Source: Parasedimentitalea huanghaiensis
GTDB taxonomy: Bacteria > Pseudomonadota > Alphaproteobacteria > Rhodobacterales > Rhodobacteraceae
DNA length: 64,000 nt
Direction: 5' to 3'
Assembly (NCBI RefSeq): GCF_009753675.1
Contig: NZ_WQLV01000013.1
Coordinates: forward strand, 1 to 64,000
Of this stretch, positions 8,843 through 17,734 are shown in pieces. Position 1 is the stretch's first letter; each line of letters opens with the position of its first letter. The translations under genes and the position numbers were made by a program. The notes under the pieces are model-generated. The model did no database searches. It was not told where the DNA came from and saw nothing but the letters and a program-made list of their open reading frames with translations.

Positions 8843-9718
8843 ATGATCATTCAAAAAATCGGCATCATCGGTGCAGGACAGATGGGCAATGGAATTGCGC
8901 ATGTGATGGCTCTGGCTGGCTATGATGTTGTGCTAAACGATGTTAGCCAAGAAGCCCTGGACAGCGCGATTGTTGCGATCGAAAAGAACCTGACACGTCA
9001 GGTGAGCAAGGAAAAAATAACCTCCGATGCAATGAGCACAGCAATGGCTCGGATCACATCTACGCTAACGCTGGCCGATGTTGGCAAGACCGATTTGGTA
9101 ATCGAAGCGGCCACCGAGCGTGAAGCGGTCAAGCAAGCAATTTTTGACGAATTGCTACCACATCTGCAGCCGCATACGATCTTGACCTCAAATACTTCGT
9201 CGATTTCGATCACCCGGCTTGCGTCTCGGACTGACCGGCCCGAACGGTTTATGGGCTTTCACTTCATGAACCCGGTTCCAGTGATGCAGCTTGTAGAGCT
9301 GATTCGCGGTATCGCCACCGATCAGGACACTTATGCCGCCTGTCATGCTGTAGTTGAACGGCTTGGCAAAACCGCCGCAAGTGCCGAAGATTTCCCTGCC
9401 TTCATCGTCAATCGCATTTTAATGCCGATGATTAACGAGGCGGTCTATACCCTCTACGAAGGCGTTGGTTCGGTCCAGTCAATTGATCTGTCCATGAAGC
9501 TTGGCGCCAATCATCCGATGGGACCACTGGAGCTGGCTGACTTTATTGGCCTGGACACCTGCCTGGCAATTATGAACGTTTTGCACGACGGGCTGGCAGA
9601 TACCAAGTACCGCCCCTGTCCGCTGCTTACAAAATATGTTGAGGCCGGCTGGCTTGGGCGCAAGACCCAGCGTGGGTTTTATGACTACCGCGGCGAGACA
9701 CCCGTCCCCACCCGCTAG
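8843..9718 (+). CDS. hbd: 3-hydroxybutyryl-CoA dehydrogenase
   Basis: 291 residues. The Rossmann motif GIIGAGQMGNGIAHV is at 6-20, the catalytic His lies in MGFHFMNPVPVM and the domain boundary near PAFIVNRILMPMINEAVY is standard; SMKLGANHPMGPLELADFIG completes the family signature. It oxidises (S)-3-hydroxybutyryl-CoA to acetoacetyl-CoA with NAD(P). It could serve C4 metabolism feeding polyhydroxybutyrate or the ethylmalonyl-CoA pathway, which fits with etfBA and mcd nearby. The start MIIQKIGI is chosen over an earlier in-frame ATG at 8807 because the Rossmann strand should begin within a few residues. Confidence 0.95.
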   Translation: MIIQKIGIIGAGQMGNGIAHVMALAGYDVVLNDVSQEALDSAIVAIEKNLTRQVSKEKITSDAMSTAMARITSTLTLADVGKTDLVIEAATEREAVKQAIFDELLPHLQPHTILTSNTSSISITRLASRTDRPERFMGFHFMNPVPVMQLVELIRGIATDQDTYAACHAVVERLGKTAASAEDFPAFIVNRILMPMINEAVYTLYEGVGSVQSIDLSMKLGANHPMGPLELADFIGLDTCLAIMNVLHDGLADTKYRPCPLLTKYVEAGWLGRKTQRGFYDYRGETPVPTR

Positions 9719-9734
9719 GCTTTTAGAACTCAAT

Positions 9735-9769
9735 TCAAAAACTACTCTGGAGCTGCAACGCTCTAGAGT
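9735..9769 (-). terminator. Terminator between hbd and the acyltransferase gene
   Basis: Ten-base arms 9744-9753 and 9760-9769 (ACTCTGGAGC and GCTCTAGAGT, one mismatch) with a six-base loop. On the minus strand the stem is followed by AGTTTTTG, so it probably ends the plsC-like/HPr transcript. On the plus strand the tail is only TTT, so hbd may use it less well. Confidence 0.5.
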
Positions 9770-9832
9770 TTCGCTGCACAGAGATCTAGCAACCTACACG
9801 TTGTCTTGACCCAAATCACGATCAAGACAACT

Positions 9833-10744
9833 TCAGTCTTTATCACCCAAAGACAAGGTATGCTGCCGTAACCATGCCATAAAGCCGCGAGGATCGCTGC
9901 TTAGGCGCTCCATTTGCTCGTCGCTTAGCAGCTCACCGACCACGGGGGCCTGCGGTTTGTGGCAGGATCGAACAATCTCATGCAGCAAGAGCCCTTGACG
10001 CAGTATTGCCGAAATTCTGTTGGCAATCTGATAGGCACGGGAATTGCTGCCGGGAAAAAATATAGGAACAACGCGCGCGCCTGATCGGCGGATCAGCTGA
10101 GCAGTGAACACATTCCACTCAGCTTCTTGCGCGGGACCAAACCAGCTCTCGGATGACATCACCACGCCAGAGGGAAACAACGCCACGACGCCGCCCTCTT
10201 TCAAATGTGCCATCGCTTTTGCGCGCATTTCGACCATCTTGCTCTGCACATCCGGGTCATGTGGAAACGGGACTGGAATCATGAATGAGGTCGCGGCTTC
10301 ATCCAGCCCGGTCAAAACCGAACGGGTCAGGATGCGATAGTCTTGGCGTACCCGCCCAACCAGATCAGCAAAAATCATTCCATCGACCATGCCGTGCGGA
10401 TGATTGGCAACTACCACCACAGGACCATCCGTTGGAATGTTGCGCAGCTGTTCTGCAGGGGTCTCTAACTCAATCCCCATAATGTTCAGTGCACCGCGCC
10501 AGAATTTCTGCCCACGAAACTCTGCGTTTTGTTTCTCAAACTTTTTGACCATACGGAGTATGGTCAATTTGCCAGTCAGCCATTCGATGCATCGGATTGC
10601 CAGCGACGTCCAGCGGTCATCAAAGGAGTTGGCATAGGTCAATGCGCGACGGTCATAGACCTCGCCGACCTGTTGCTCCGCTTCCGTAGTGCGGTCGCTG
10701 TCCCTATCCTGAGCGGTGTCCGCCACTATCGTATTCCTGTTCAT
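9833..10744 (-). CDS. Lysophospholipid acyltransferase (PlsC-like)
   Basis: 303 residues. The glycerolphosphate acyltransferase signature is clear: NHPHGMVDG, with the catalytic His and Asp in the HxxxxD spacing, near residue 134, and a later LFPSGVVMSSESWF block corresponding to the substrate-binding FPEGT motif. The protein is longer at the N-terminus than PlsC and resembles the divergent acyltransferases or hemolysin-like acyltransferases. It probably acylates a glycerolipid at the inner membrane. It starts 19 bases after the HPr gene stops, so it may be the last gene of that operon. Confidence 0.85.
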   Translation of the reverse strand: MNRNTIVADTAQDRDSDRTTEAEQQVGEVYDRRALTYANSFDDRWTSLAIRCIEWLTGKLTILRMVKKFEKQNAEFRGQKFWRGALNIMGIELETPAEQLRNIPTDGPVVVVANHPHGMVDGMIFADLVGRVRQDYRILTRSVLTGLDEAATSFMIPVPFPHDPDVQSKMVEMRAKAMAHLKEGGVVALFPSGVVMSSESWFGPAQEAEWNVFTAQLIRRSGARVVPIFFPGSNSRAYQIANRISAILRQGLLLHEIVRSCHKPQAPVVGELLSDEQMERLSSDPRGFMAWLRQHTLSLGDKD

Positions 10745-10763
10745 CTATAACTCGGCCTGGGCC

Positions 10764-11033
10764 TCAGAAACCTTCGCCAAACTTGTCAGCCACCAAAGTC
10801 TCCAGGGCATGTGCCAATGCATCGCTGTCTGGCCCTGAAGTCTCGACGTCAATAGTCGTTCCTTTTGAGGCTGCCAACATCAAAAGCCCCATGATGCTGT
10901 CACCAGAAGCTGACAATCCATCACGCGACACCTCAGCACTGGCATCGAACCCTTCAACCACTTCAACCAGTCTGGCCGAAGCGCGGGCATGCAGCCCTTT
11001 TTCGTTCACAATTTTAAGTGTTTTTTGCGTCAT
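10764..11033 (-). CDS. ptsH: HPr-family phosphocarrier protein
   Basis: 89 residues with both regulatory phosphorylation sites: His15 in GLHARAS (phosphorylated by enzyme I) and Ser46 in SGDSIMGL (target of HPr kinase). No sugar permease or enzyme I gene is in the window. In alphaproteobacteria this incomplete PTS is regulatory rather than a sugar importer. The ATG follows the EIIA stop codon with no gap (TAG-ATG), and the likely partner kinase hprK is two genes upstream. Confidence 0.95.
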   Translation of the reverse strand: MTQKTLKIVNEKGLHARASARLVEVVEGFDASAEVSRDGLSASGDSIMGLLMLAASKGTTIDVETSGPDSDALAHALETLVADKFGEGF

Positions 11034-11441
11034 CTAAATCGATTGCTCCCCTTCGGGGCTGATGTTTTGCGAATTAATATACTTTTTGCCAGCTTCCATT
11101 GCCTGGCGCACGGCATCCGCTACGGGCAAATGCCGGGATTTCGCAAGCTTAATCAGCAACGGCAAATTTGCGCCGTACAGAATCCTACGATTGTTCGGGG
11201 CACAGGCCCGCAAGCTAAGGTTCGAGGGCGAACCGCCAAACAAGTCAGTGACCACGACCACTCCAGCGCCGCTGTCCACCGTATTTGCCGCCGTACAGAT
11301 CTCTTGCTGTTTGGCATCCCGATCATCATCGGGACCTATGGAAATAGCTTTCAAAGACGGTTGTTCACCGACAACATGCTCCACAGCGGCCAGGTACTCC
11401 CTAGCCAACCCGCCATGCGCAACTATCACAATCCCGATCAA
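11034..11441 (-). CDS. PTS EIIA component, mannose-family type
   Basis: 135 residues of the EIIA-Man fold. The phospho-acceptor is His9 in IVIVAHGG and the second signature, VVVVTDLFGGSPSN, is present near 60. It accepts a phosphate from HPr; with no EIIB or EIIC here it is probably an output regulator. The start codon is TTG at 11441, preceded at good spacing by GGAGAGG; no in-frame ATG is available ahead of the first strand. It lies 15 bases after rapZ and abuts ptsH. Confidence 0.92.
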   Translation of the reverse strand: MIGIVIVAHGGLAREYLAAVEHVVGEQPSLKAISIGPDDDRDAKQQEICTAANTVDSGAGVVVVTDLFGGSPSNLSLRACAPNNRRILYGANLPLLIKLAKSRHLPVADAVRQAMEAGKKYINSQNISPEGEQSI

Positions 11442-11456
11442 TCCGGCCTCTCCGTT

Positions 11457-12329
11457 CTACTGCTGGCCTTGCAGCTCGCGATGTCTAATTGACACCTGCT
11501 GGCCATCTTCTGCAAGGGCTTTGGCCAGTGTTTCTGCCAAAGTCACTGATCGATGTTGTCCTCCGGTACAACCAAAGGCAATCGACAGGTGGGATTTGCC
11601 TTCTTCGCGATACGCAGGCAACAACATTCTTGTCAGCCCCAGCACCCGATCGAAGAATTCACCATACCGCGGATCATTCATCACATGTGCCTGCACAGCC
11701 GAATCGCGCCCATTCAGACTGCGTAGTTTCTCCTGCCAATAGGGGTTCGTCAGGAATCGGCAATCAAATACCATATCGACACTGTGTGGGATGCCCCGTT
11801 TGTATGAAAAACTTTGCACCGAGAGCGCAAGCGACCGTCCGCCAGGGGCAAACCAATGTTCGATCTCAGCCTTCAACTGATGCACATTTAGATCTGAAGT
11901 ATCGAGCAACAAGTCCGCTCGCTCGCGGATTGGCCGCATCAGGTCGAGCTCCCGTTTCACACCGATCTCGGGCGTTTCAGCGGGAGCGAGAGGGTGGCGA
12001 CGTCGGGTTTCGGAATACCGACGCAACAGCACTTCCGGCCGTGCATCCAAATACAAAACAGTGAGTTGCGCGTGTTGATACCCTTCCAACACAGCGATCA
12101 GATCCAACAGCGCTTCAGTTGAAAAATCTCGATTCCGACTATCCAACCCCAGTGCAATTGGCGACTTTATTTCTTCACTGATCACAAGACGCGGCAATAA
12201 CCTCAGCGGTAGATTGTCAATTGCCTCAAAGCCCAGATCCTCAAGCACATTGATAGCACTGGACCGCCCTGCACCGGATGGGCCTGTCACCAATACCAAT
12301 GGCATCAAAGTTTCATTATGTTCCTGCAT
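11457..12329 (-). CDS. rapZ: RNase adapter protein RapZ
   Basis: 290 residues. The N-terminal Walker A motif VTGPSGAGRSSA and the C-terminal block FGCTGGQHRSV are the two hallmarks of RapZ (formerly YvcJ/YhbJ). In enterobacteria RapZ binds GlcN6P and directs RNase E to the GlmZ small RNA; in alphaproteobacteria its target is unknown. The start MQEHNE overlaps the end of hprK by 14 bases; a later ATG at 12305 (MPLVLVTG) would remove the overlap and is possible. An earlier in-frame ATG lies fully within hprK and is unlikely. Confidence 0.94.
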   Translation of the reverse strand: MQEHNETLMPLVLVTGPSGAGRSSAINVLEDLGFEAIDNLPLRLLPRLVISEEIKSPIALGLDSRNRDFSTEALLDLIAVLEGYQHAQLTVLYLDARPEVLLRRYSETRRRHPLAPAETPEIGVKRELDLMRPIRERADLLLDTSDLNVHQLKAEIEHWFAPGGRSLALSVQSFSYKRGIPHSVDMVFDCRFLTNPYWQEKLRSLNGRDSAVQAHVMNDPRYGEFFDRVLGLTRMLLPAYREEGKSHLSIAFGCTGGQHRSVTLAETLAKALAEDGQQVSIRHRELQGQQ

Positions 12330-12765
12330 CTGGATTCCGCCGTCCACGCTTGAGATATTGTAGCAGAGCCGGTGCCATATGCGCAGCATCAAACCTGCGC
12401 AACAATGTCACTTCCTGACCTAGGATTTCGGTATTGAGAGAGACAGGCAATCGATCTTTCTCAACCCTGTCCATATCAATCACCGCGCAAACAACAGACC
12501 GCTGACAATACTCAGCTTGCAAAAGCCCCAGTCCGCGCGCCTCTATCAATCCGACAAGCACAGAGGGCGCCCGAGCAACGAGCTTTTCATCTTCCACCGA
12601 CAGCAACACTTTATCATCCGCAACCAGAGTTGCACCCAACGCCATCAGCTCCAACGAAAGTGTCGATTTTCCGCTGCCAGATCCACCGCGAATCAGCAAG
12701 CCACGGCCATTCAGCGTGACACAGGACGCATGCAGGCACAGATCTTGTCCGTCGCCCACATTCAC
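12316..12765 (-). CDS. hprK: HPr kinase/phosphorylase, short alphaproteobacterial form
   Basis: 149 residues, only the C-terminal catalytic domain of Gram-positive HprK. The P-loop GGSGSGKST at 27-35 and GATLVADDKVLL (the capping region with the Asp pair) are intact. It should phosphorylate Ser46 of HPr. The absence of the N-terminal domain is normal for this class of bacteria. The start is GTG at 12765, three bases after the chvG stop, with the ribosome site inside chvG; the stop overlaps rapZ. Tight packing indicates one operon with chvI-chvG upstream and rapZ-EIIA-HPr downstream. Confidence 0.92.
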   Translation of the reverse strand: MNVGDGQDLCLHASCVTLNGRGLLIRGGSGSGKSTLSLELMALGATLVADDKVLLSVEDEKLVARAPSVLVGLIEARGLGLLQAEYCQRSVVCAVIDMDRVEKDRLPVSLNTEILGQEVTLLRRFDAAHMAPALLQYLKRGRRNPDAGT

Positions 12766-12768
12766 ATC

Positions 12769-14481
12769 CTAGACCGGCAATCCAACAACAAACCGAGCAC
12801 CCAGGGGTTCCGACGTGAGGTCCATTTCAGTTGGGCGAATATTTTCGGCCCAGACCACGCCGCCATGGGCTTCGACAATTTGTTTGGAAATCGCCAAGCC
12901 AAGACCTGAGTTATTGCCGAAATGTTCTTCTGGTCGTTGGGAGTAGAACCGCTTGAAAATCTTGCTAAGCGCCTGATCCGGGATGCCCGGACCAGTGTCT
13001 TCAACTACGACAAGCACACGATTTGCCCGCCGTCGTGCCCAGACCCGAATTGCATCCCCTTCGTCACAAAAGGAAATCGCATTGGTGATCAGGTTGACAA
13101 ACACCTGCGCCAACCGTGCTTCTAGCCCGGTGATCATGATCGGGCCTTCGGCCAGATCGGTAATATAGTCGATACCTTTGCCGCGCGCATCTTCACCCAA
13201 GTATTGGTTCAGATTGCCCAGCATAACCAGCAGGTCAAAGTACTCTTCTTCTTCCTTCACCAGCTCGGCATCCAGTCGAGAGGCATTGGAAATATCACTG
13301 ACCAGCCGATCCAAACGCCGCACGTCATGTTCGATCACTTCCAGTAGTTTTTCGCGTTGATCGTCACGCTTGACAATCCGCATTGTGCCAACCGCCGATT
13401 GCAAGCTGGCAAGGGGGTTCTTGATTTCATGCGCAACATCGGCTGCAAACTGCTCGTTGCTGTCGATGCGGCTATATAGGGCTTTGACCATGCCGCGAAG
13501 GGCACGGCTAAGGCGACCGATTTCATCCGGGCGGGCAGACAGATCCGGAATACGGATGCGACCCGGCTGGACTTTGCGAGAATCACGGTCACGGCCAAGC
13601 TCGGCGGCTTCAGCCAGATCGGCTAGTGGGTTGGCTATGGTTGACGCCAGCACCAGCGACAGGCCAACGGAAACCAGCAATGCAACAACAAACATCTGAA
13701 AAACACGCTCTCGCTCGTTGCGAACAAAAGCATCGATTTCGCCAGTCGGGGACGCCACTGCAACCACCCCAATCGGCTGACCCTGCCGCAAAATGGGCGT
13801 CACAGCCGTGAATACTGTGCCACCGGCAGTATCAACAATGGATTCGATTTTGGTCCCATCTGACAAAGTGCGGGGAACCATGCTGCTCAGCTGATTTACC
13901 AGGGTGTCATGTTCGGCCGCAGGACCAGACGGCAAAATACGCTCCAAGACGGACCACAGCGCCAACAGCCCGTCACTGATCAATGTCGTTCCTGTTTGAC
14001 CGCCAATCAAGTGATCTTCCAGCGCTTCGTTGACCGAGTCACCCTTGGTTTGGCCAATCAAATTTTCAGCAGCATCAAAAACATAGACTTCAACCCCAGA
14101 GCGCAGGCTTAACCCTGCCAGAGTATTGTCCGTATCAATGCCATCGCCTGCGGACAGGCTTTCGGTATCACTCGCCGAGAGTTGAGCCTCAAACACATCA
14201 GCGATCAAACGGGCTTCACCAACTAGGGCACCGGCACGTTGCAAAACCAGGCTTTGACGTGAAGAATCCAGGTAGAGAACACCCAATACCAGGATGAACA
14301 GCGCAACCAGATTAAAGGTAATAATTTTGCGCGTAAGCGGTGATCCCTTTAAGGAAAACAGCCTACGGCGGGCCCGCTTGGCCTGCATTTCCTGCGCAAC
14401 AGTGTGTTCCGGAGCGACCCAATCGTCGCCCAGAACAACATCACCATCGTGCTGGTTCTGTGTCATACCCGTGTCGCGCAT
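12769..14481 (-). CDS. chvG: Sensor histidine kinase ChvG (ExoS-like)
   Basis: 570 residues. Membrane helices at about 51-72 and 262-284 enclose a periplasmic sensor domain of about 190 residues. HAMP follows, then the H-box DVAHEIKNPLASL with His351, an N-box, and the G-boxes VVEDTGPGIPD and GNNSGLGLAISKQIV. This is the architecture of ChvG/ExoS, the acid- and envelope-stress sensor of alphaproteobacteria. The start at 14481 has GGAAGGGCGC before it; MTQNQHDG five codons later is an alternative. It follows chvI by 33 bases. Confidence 0.94.
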   Translation of the reverse strand: MRDTGMTQNQHDGDVVLGDDWVAPEHTVAQEMQAKRARRRLFSLKGSPLTRKIITFNLVALFILVLGVLYLDSSRQSLVLQRAGALVGEARLIADVFEAQLSASDTESLSAGDGIDTDNTLAGLSLRSGVEVYVFDAAENLIGQTKGDSVNEALEDHLIGGQTGTTLISDGLLALWSVLERILPSGPAAEHDTLVNQLSSMVPRTLSDGTKIESIVDTAGGTVFTAVTPILRQGQPIGVVAVASPTGEIDAFVRNERERVFQMFVVALLVSVGLSLVLASTIANPLADLAEAAELGRDRDSRKVQPGRIRIPDLSARPDEIGRLSRALRGMVKALYSRIDSNEQFAADVAHEIKNPLASLQSAVGTMRIVKRDDQREKLLEVIEHDVRRLDRLVSDISNASRLDAELVKEEEEYFDLLVMLGNLNQYLGEDARGKGIDYITDLAEGPIMITGLEARLAQVFVNLITNAISFCDEGDAIRVWARRRANRVLVVVEDTGPGIPDQALSKIFKRFYSQRPEEHFGNNSGLGLAISKQIVEAHGGVVWAENIRPTEMDLTSEPLGARFVVGLPV

Positions 14482-14514
14482 TAGCGCCCTTCCACCAAGA
14501 CCATAAGAGGTCGC

Positions 14515-15222
14515 TTAGTCTTCGTTATACCGGTATCCGATACCATACAGCGTCTCAATTGCCGAAAAATCTGCATCAGCACTTCGCATCTTTTTGCGCA
14601 ACCGTTTGATATGGCTATCAATAGTCCGATCGTCCACATAGACTTGGTCATCATAGGCGACATCCATCAGCTGGTCACGACTTTTGACGAACCCGGGACG
14701 TTGCGCCAGAGCCTGCAGCAACAAAAATTCGGTTACAGTCAGCGAAACATCCTTGCCCTTCCAGCTGACCGAGTGGCGCAATGGGTCCATGCGCAGTTCG
14801 CCACGCTCCATCACCTTGGTCTCAGCTACAGGAGTGTCGCCTTCGGCATCCCCTTTGATCGCCTCTTGGCGCCGCAACAGCGCACGAATGCGCTCGACCA
14901 GCAAGCGTTGCGAGAATGGCTTTTTGACGTAATCGTCAGCTCCCATTCGCAGGCCAAGAACCTCGTCGATTTCATCGTCCTTGGAGGTGAGGAAGATTAC
15001 AGGCATCTGTGATTTTTGCCGCAGCCGCTGTAGCAGATCCATACCGTCCATACGGGGCATTTTGATATCCAACACCGCCATATCCGGCAGTTTCTTATTG
15101 AACGCGTCTAGCGCGGCCTGTCCATCGTTGTATGTTTCAACCTCAAAACCTTCGGCTTCGAGGGTCATCGAGACGGAAGTCAGGATATTCCTGTCATCGT
15201 CAACCAATGCAATCTTTGACAT
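14515..15222 (-). CDS. chvI: Response regulator ChvI (OmpR family)
   Basis: 235 residues: receiver domain with phospho-acceptor D52 (VLDIKMP), Thr79 and Lys101 (KKPF), then a winged-helix DNA-binding domain with [15 protein letters not shown] and the closing [11 protein letters not shown]. This is a complete OmpR/PhoB-type regulator, partner of ChvG. In related bacteria ChvI activates pckA, envelope and exopolysaccharide genes; here pckA is the adjacent divergent gene, which makes it a natural target. It is the first gene of the chvI-chvG-hprK-rapZ-EIIA-ptsH run. Confidence 0.95.
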   Translation of the reverse strand: MSKIALVDDDRNILTSVSMTLEAEGFEVETYNDGQAALDAFNKKLPDMAVLDIKMPRMDGMDLLQRLRQKSQMPVIFLTSKDDEIDEVLGLRMGADDYVKKPFSQRLLVERIRALLRRQEAIKGDAEGDTPVAETKVMERGELRMDPLRHSVSWKGKDVSLTVTEFLLLQALAQRPGFVKSRDQLMDVAYDDQVYVDDRTIDSHIKRLRKKMRSADADFSAIETLYGIGYRYNED

Positions 15223-15558
15223 CTGTGTGCCCCTAATCTGCTCTGAACTGCCTGTTTTTTTGCCCTATTCATCGCTGTTCTGCCTGTCCGAATCAATCCC
15301 CATTAACGAATCGAGGCAATCTTGCGTCTTAATTGAGACAAAAATATCTTAGGATCCTCTGAACAACGCCCAGCCACCTGCCTAAAAAGCAATGGTTGCG
15401 TAAACATTGGCTTGATGGCGCTAACTGCGCCAAACCGTCCTGTTCACGCCCCAAACCAACATGTTAAGGACACGGCCATCGGCCCTTAGCCGTTTCCATT
15501 GCCCCACGGCACGATGCGTTCTCCAGTGACGCCCGCGCCGCCATAGGAGAAAGAACAT
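15223..15558. promoter_or_regulatory. 336-base divergent regulatory region, chvI / pckA
   Basis: No reading frame or RNA gene is supported here. The space must hold the promoters of chvI (minus) and pckA (plus). The only structured element I see is a short dyad GGCGC-TAACT-GCGCC at 15417-15431, about 130 bases before pckA. AGGAGAAAGAACAT gives pckA a strong ribosome site. I cannot name a ChvI box from sequence alone. Confidence 0.6.
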
Positions 15559-17157
15559 ATGACATTAGGACGGGTTAACCCGCAATTCCGCCTCGAAGAT
15601 CAGGGCATCGAGGGTCTGGGACATGTCTATTACAACTTCATGGAGCCTGCATTGGTCGAGGCTGCGCTAAAGCGCGGCGAAGGCACCCTGGGCAAAGGTG
15701 GCGCCTTTTTGGTCACCACAGGTAAGTTTACCGGTCGCTCGCCCAAGGATAAGCATGTGGTGAAAACCGCAAGTGTCGAAGACACCATTTGGTGGGACAA
15801 CAACGCCGCAATGTCGCCCGAAGGCTTTGACGCGCTATATGCCGACATGCTGGAACACATGAAGGGTCGCGACTATTTCGTACAGGATCTGGTTGGTGGC
15901 GCAGACCCAGCCCATTCGATCAATGTCCGCATGGTGACCGAGTTGGCCTGGCACAACCTGTTTATCCGCCATCTACTGCGTCGCCCCGACCGCGAAGACC
16001 TGAATGAATTTGTGTCGGACTTCACCGTTATCAACTGCCCAAGTTTTCAGGCGGACCCGGCCAAACACAACTGTCGCAGTGAAACTGTGATTGCGATGAA
16101 TTTCGATCGCAAGTTGATCCTGATCGGCGGCACCGAATATGCTGGAGAAAACAAAAAGTCCGTTTTCACCCTGCTGAACTACCTGCTGCCCGAAAAAGGC
16201 ATCATGCCGATGCACTGCTCGGCCAACCACGCCACTGGCAACCCGGTTGATTCCGCCGTGTTCTTTGGCCTGTCCGGCACCGGCAAGACCACCCTGTCAG
16301 CAGATCCAGAACGCACCCTGATCGGGGATGACGAACACGGCTGGTCCGACAACGGCACCTTCAACTTCGAAGGGGGCTGCTATGCCAAGACCATCAGCCT
16401 GAACCCTGAAGCTGAGCCCGAAATCTACGCCACCACGTCCAAGTTTGGCACCGTGATTGAAAACATGGTGTTCGACGAGGAAACCAAGGAACTGGATTTT
16501 GAGGACGACAGCCTGACAGCCAACATGCGCTGCGCGTACCCGTTGGAGTATATCGCCAACGCGTCGAAAACCGCGATGGGCGGTCACCCCAAGAATATCA
16601 TCATGCTAACCTGTGATGCCTTTGGTGTTCTGCCCCCGATTGCCCGTCTGACACCAGCGCAGGCCATGTATCACTTTCTGTCCGGCTTTACCTCCAAGGT
16701 GGCTGGCACCGAACGCGGAGTGACCGAGCCAGAGCCGACATTCTCTACCTGCTTTGGTGCCCCCTTCATGCCGCGCCGCCCCGAAGCCTATGGCAACCTG
16801 CTGCGCGAAAAGATCGCCCAGCATGGCGCTACATGCTGGCTGGTCAACACCGGCTGGACTGGCGGCGCTTATGGCATCGGTTCGCGTATGCCAATCCGCG
16901 CTACCCGCGCCCTGCTGAGCGCTGCGCTGGACGGATCACTGGCTGAGGTGGAATTCCGCAAGGACAGCAACTTTGGTTTTGACGTCCCTGTCTCTGTACC
17001 CGGTGTGGCCGAGGTTCTGCTGGACCCGCGCCGGACCTGGGACGATCAGGCGGCCTATGACACGCAGGCCGCCAAGCTGGTACAAATGTTCTCGGACAAT
17101 TTCACCCAGTACCTGCCCTACATCGACGACGACGTAAAAGCTGCCGCAATCAGCTGA
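15559..17157 (+). CDS. pckA: Phosphoenolpyruvate carboxykinase (ATP)
   Basis: 532 residues. It converts oxaloacetate and ATP to phosphoenolpyruvate, the entry to gluconeogenesis. The kinase P-loop GLSGTGKTT is at 237-245, followed by LIGDDEHGW, which binds metal; the N-terminal TGRSPKDKH and the C-terminal [10 protein letters not shown] are family signatures. The enzyme is complete and of normal length. It is transcribed away from chvI. PckA is expected to be essential for growth on acetate, succinate or fatty acids, fitting with the C2/C4 genes elsewhere in the window. Confidence 0.98.
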   Translation: MTLGRVNPQFRLEDQGIEGLGHVYYNFMEPALVEAALKRGEGTLGKGGAFLVTTGKFTGRSPKDKHVVKTASVEDTIWWDNNAAMSPEGFDALYADMLEHMKGRDYFVQDLVGGADPAHSINVRMVTELAWHNLFIRHLLRRPDREDLNEFVSDFTVINCPSFQADPAKHNCRSETVIAMNFDRKLILIGGTEYAGENKKSVFTLLNYLLPEKGIMPMHCSANHATGNPVDSAVFFGLSGTGKTTLSADPERTLIGDDEHGWSDNGTFNFEGGCYAKTISLNPEAEPEIYATTSKFGTVIENMVFDEETKELDFEDDSLTANMRCAYPLEYIANASKTAMGGHPKNIIMLTCDAFGVLPPIARLTPAQAMYHFLSGFTSKVAGTERGVTEPEPTFSTCFGAPFMPRRPEAYGNLLREKIAQHGATCWLVNTGWTGGAYGIGSRMPIRATRALLSAALDGSLAEVEFRKDSNFGFDVPVSVPGVAEVLLDPRRTWDDQAAYDTQAAKLVQMFSDNFTQYLPYIDDDVKAAAIS

Positions 17158-17174
17158 TATCGCTGAAGCACGTC

Positions 17175-17202
17175 AAAAGGCCCCGGAAATCCGGGGCCTT
17201 TT
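17175..17202 (+). terminator. Rho-independent terminator after pckA
   Basis: AAAAGGCCCCGG, loop AAAT, CCGGGGCCTTTT: a 12-pair stem counting the A/T ends. The A-run on one side and T-run on the other make it usable from both strands, so it may also end the convergent GFA-family gene. Confidence 0.9.
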
Positions 17203-17220
17203 GCGTTTCGGGACCAGTAT

Positions 17221-17649
17221 CTATTCTGGCATCAAGTCTCCGCTACCGCCCAGCTCAGCAGGAAAATCGCGCATCTTGGGCAATCCGTCTTTGATGGGTA
17301 AAACCGTTTCAGCATAATTTACATGTACGCCCGGCTCAAACTTTTGCGTTGGTATCGTCGCCGCATAGACGTCAACCAAGCCAAAGCCCTTGTGACCGGT
17401 CATCACATGCCCCCCGCATAGACGGCAGAACTGGCGTTGACTGCTTTCTGTTTTCTCAAATGTGGTCAGGTGTTGTTCCCCGTGGGTCACAGCGACAGCA
17501 TCTGGCTTCCACAAAGTAAACGCATTAACCGGACCTGCAGACCACGACCGGCACGACGCACAGTGACAATACCCCATTGCTTCGGGGTCTCCCGTTACTT
17601 CAATCGCAACGGCGCCACAAAAACATTGTCCCTTTTGAACTTTATCCAT
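17221..17649 (-). CDS. GFA-family zinc protein
   Basis: 142 residues with the zinc-binding cysteines of the GFA/CENP-V fold: GQCFCGAV near the start, YCHCASCR near 36-43 and CRLCGG in the middle. Founding members were proposed to catalyse glutathione adduct formation with formaldehyde, but for most of the family the reaction is unknown, so I do not assign one. The ATG at 17649 is preceded by GGGGGAGAGAA; an upstream in-frame ATG at 17721 gives a start lacking similarity. It stands alone between pckA and the transporter pair. Confidence 0.88.
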   Translation of the reverse strand: MDKVQKGQCFCGAVAIEVTGDPEAMGYCHCASCRSWSAGPVNAFTLWKPDAVAVTHGEQHLTTFEKTESSQRQFCRLCGGHVMTGHKGFGLVDVYAATIPTQKFEPGVHVNYAETVLPIKDGLPKMRDFPAELGGSGDLMPE

Positions 17650-17734
17650 TTCTCTCCCCCAGAGCACAGAACCTTTTACAATCCACTCTGGCCGCGGCAT
17701 CCACGGCCAAGATGAAAACACATGGGAAGGTCTA

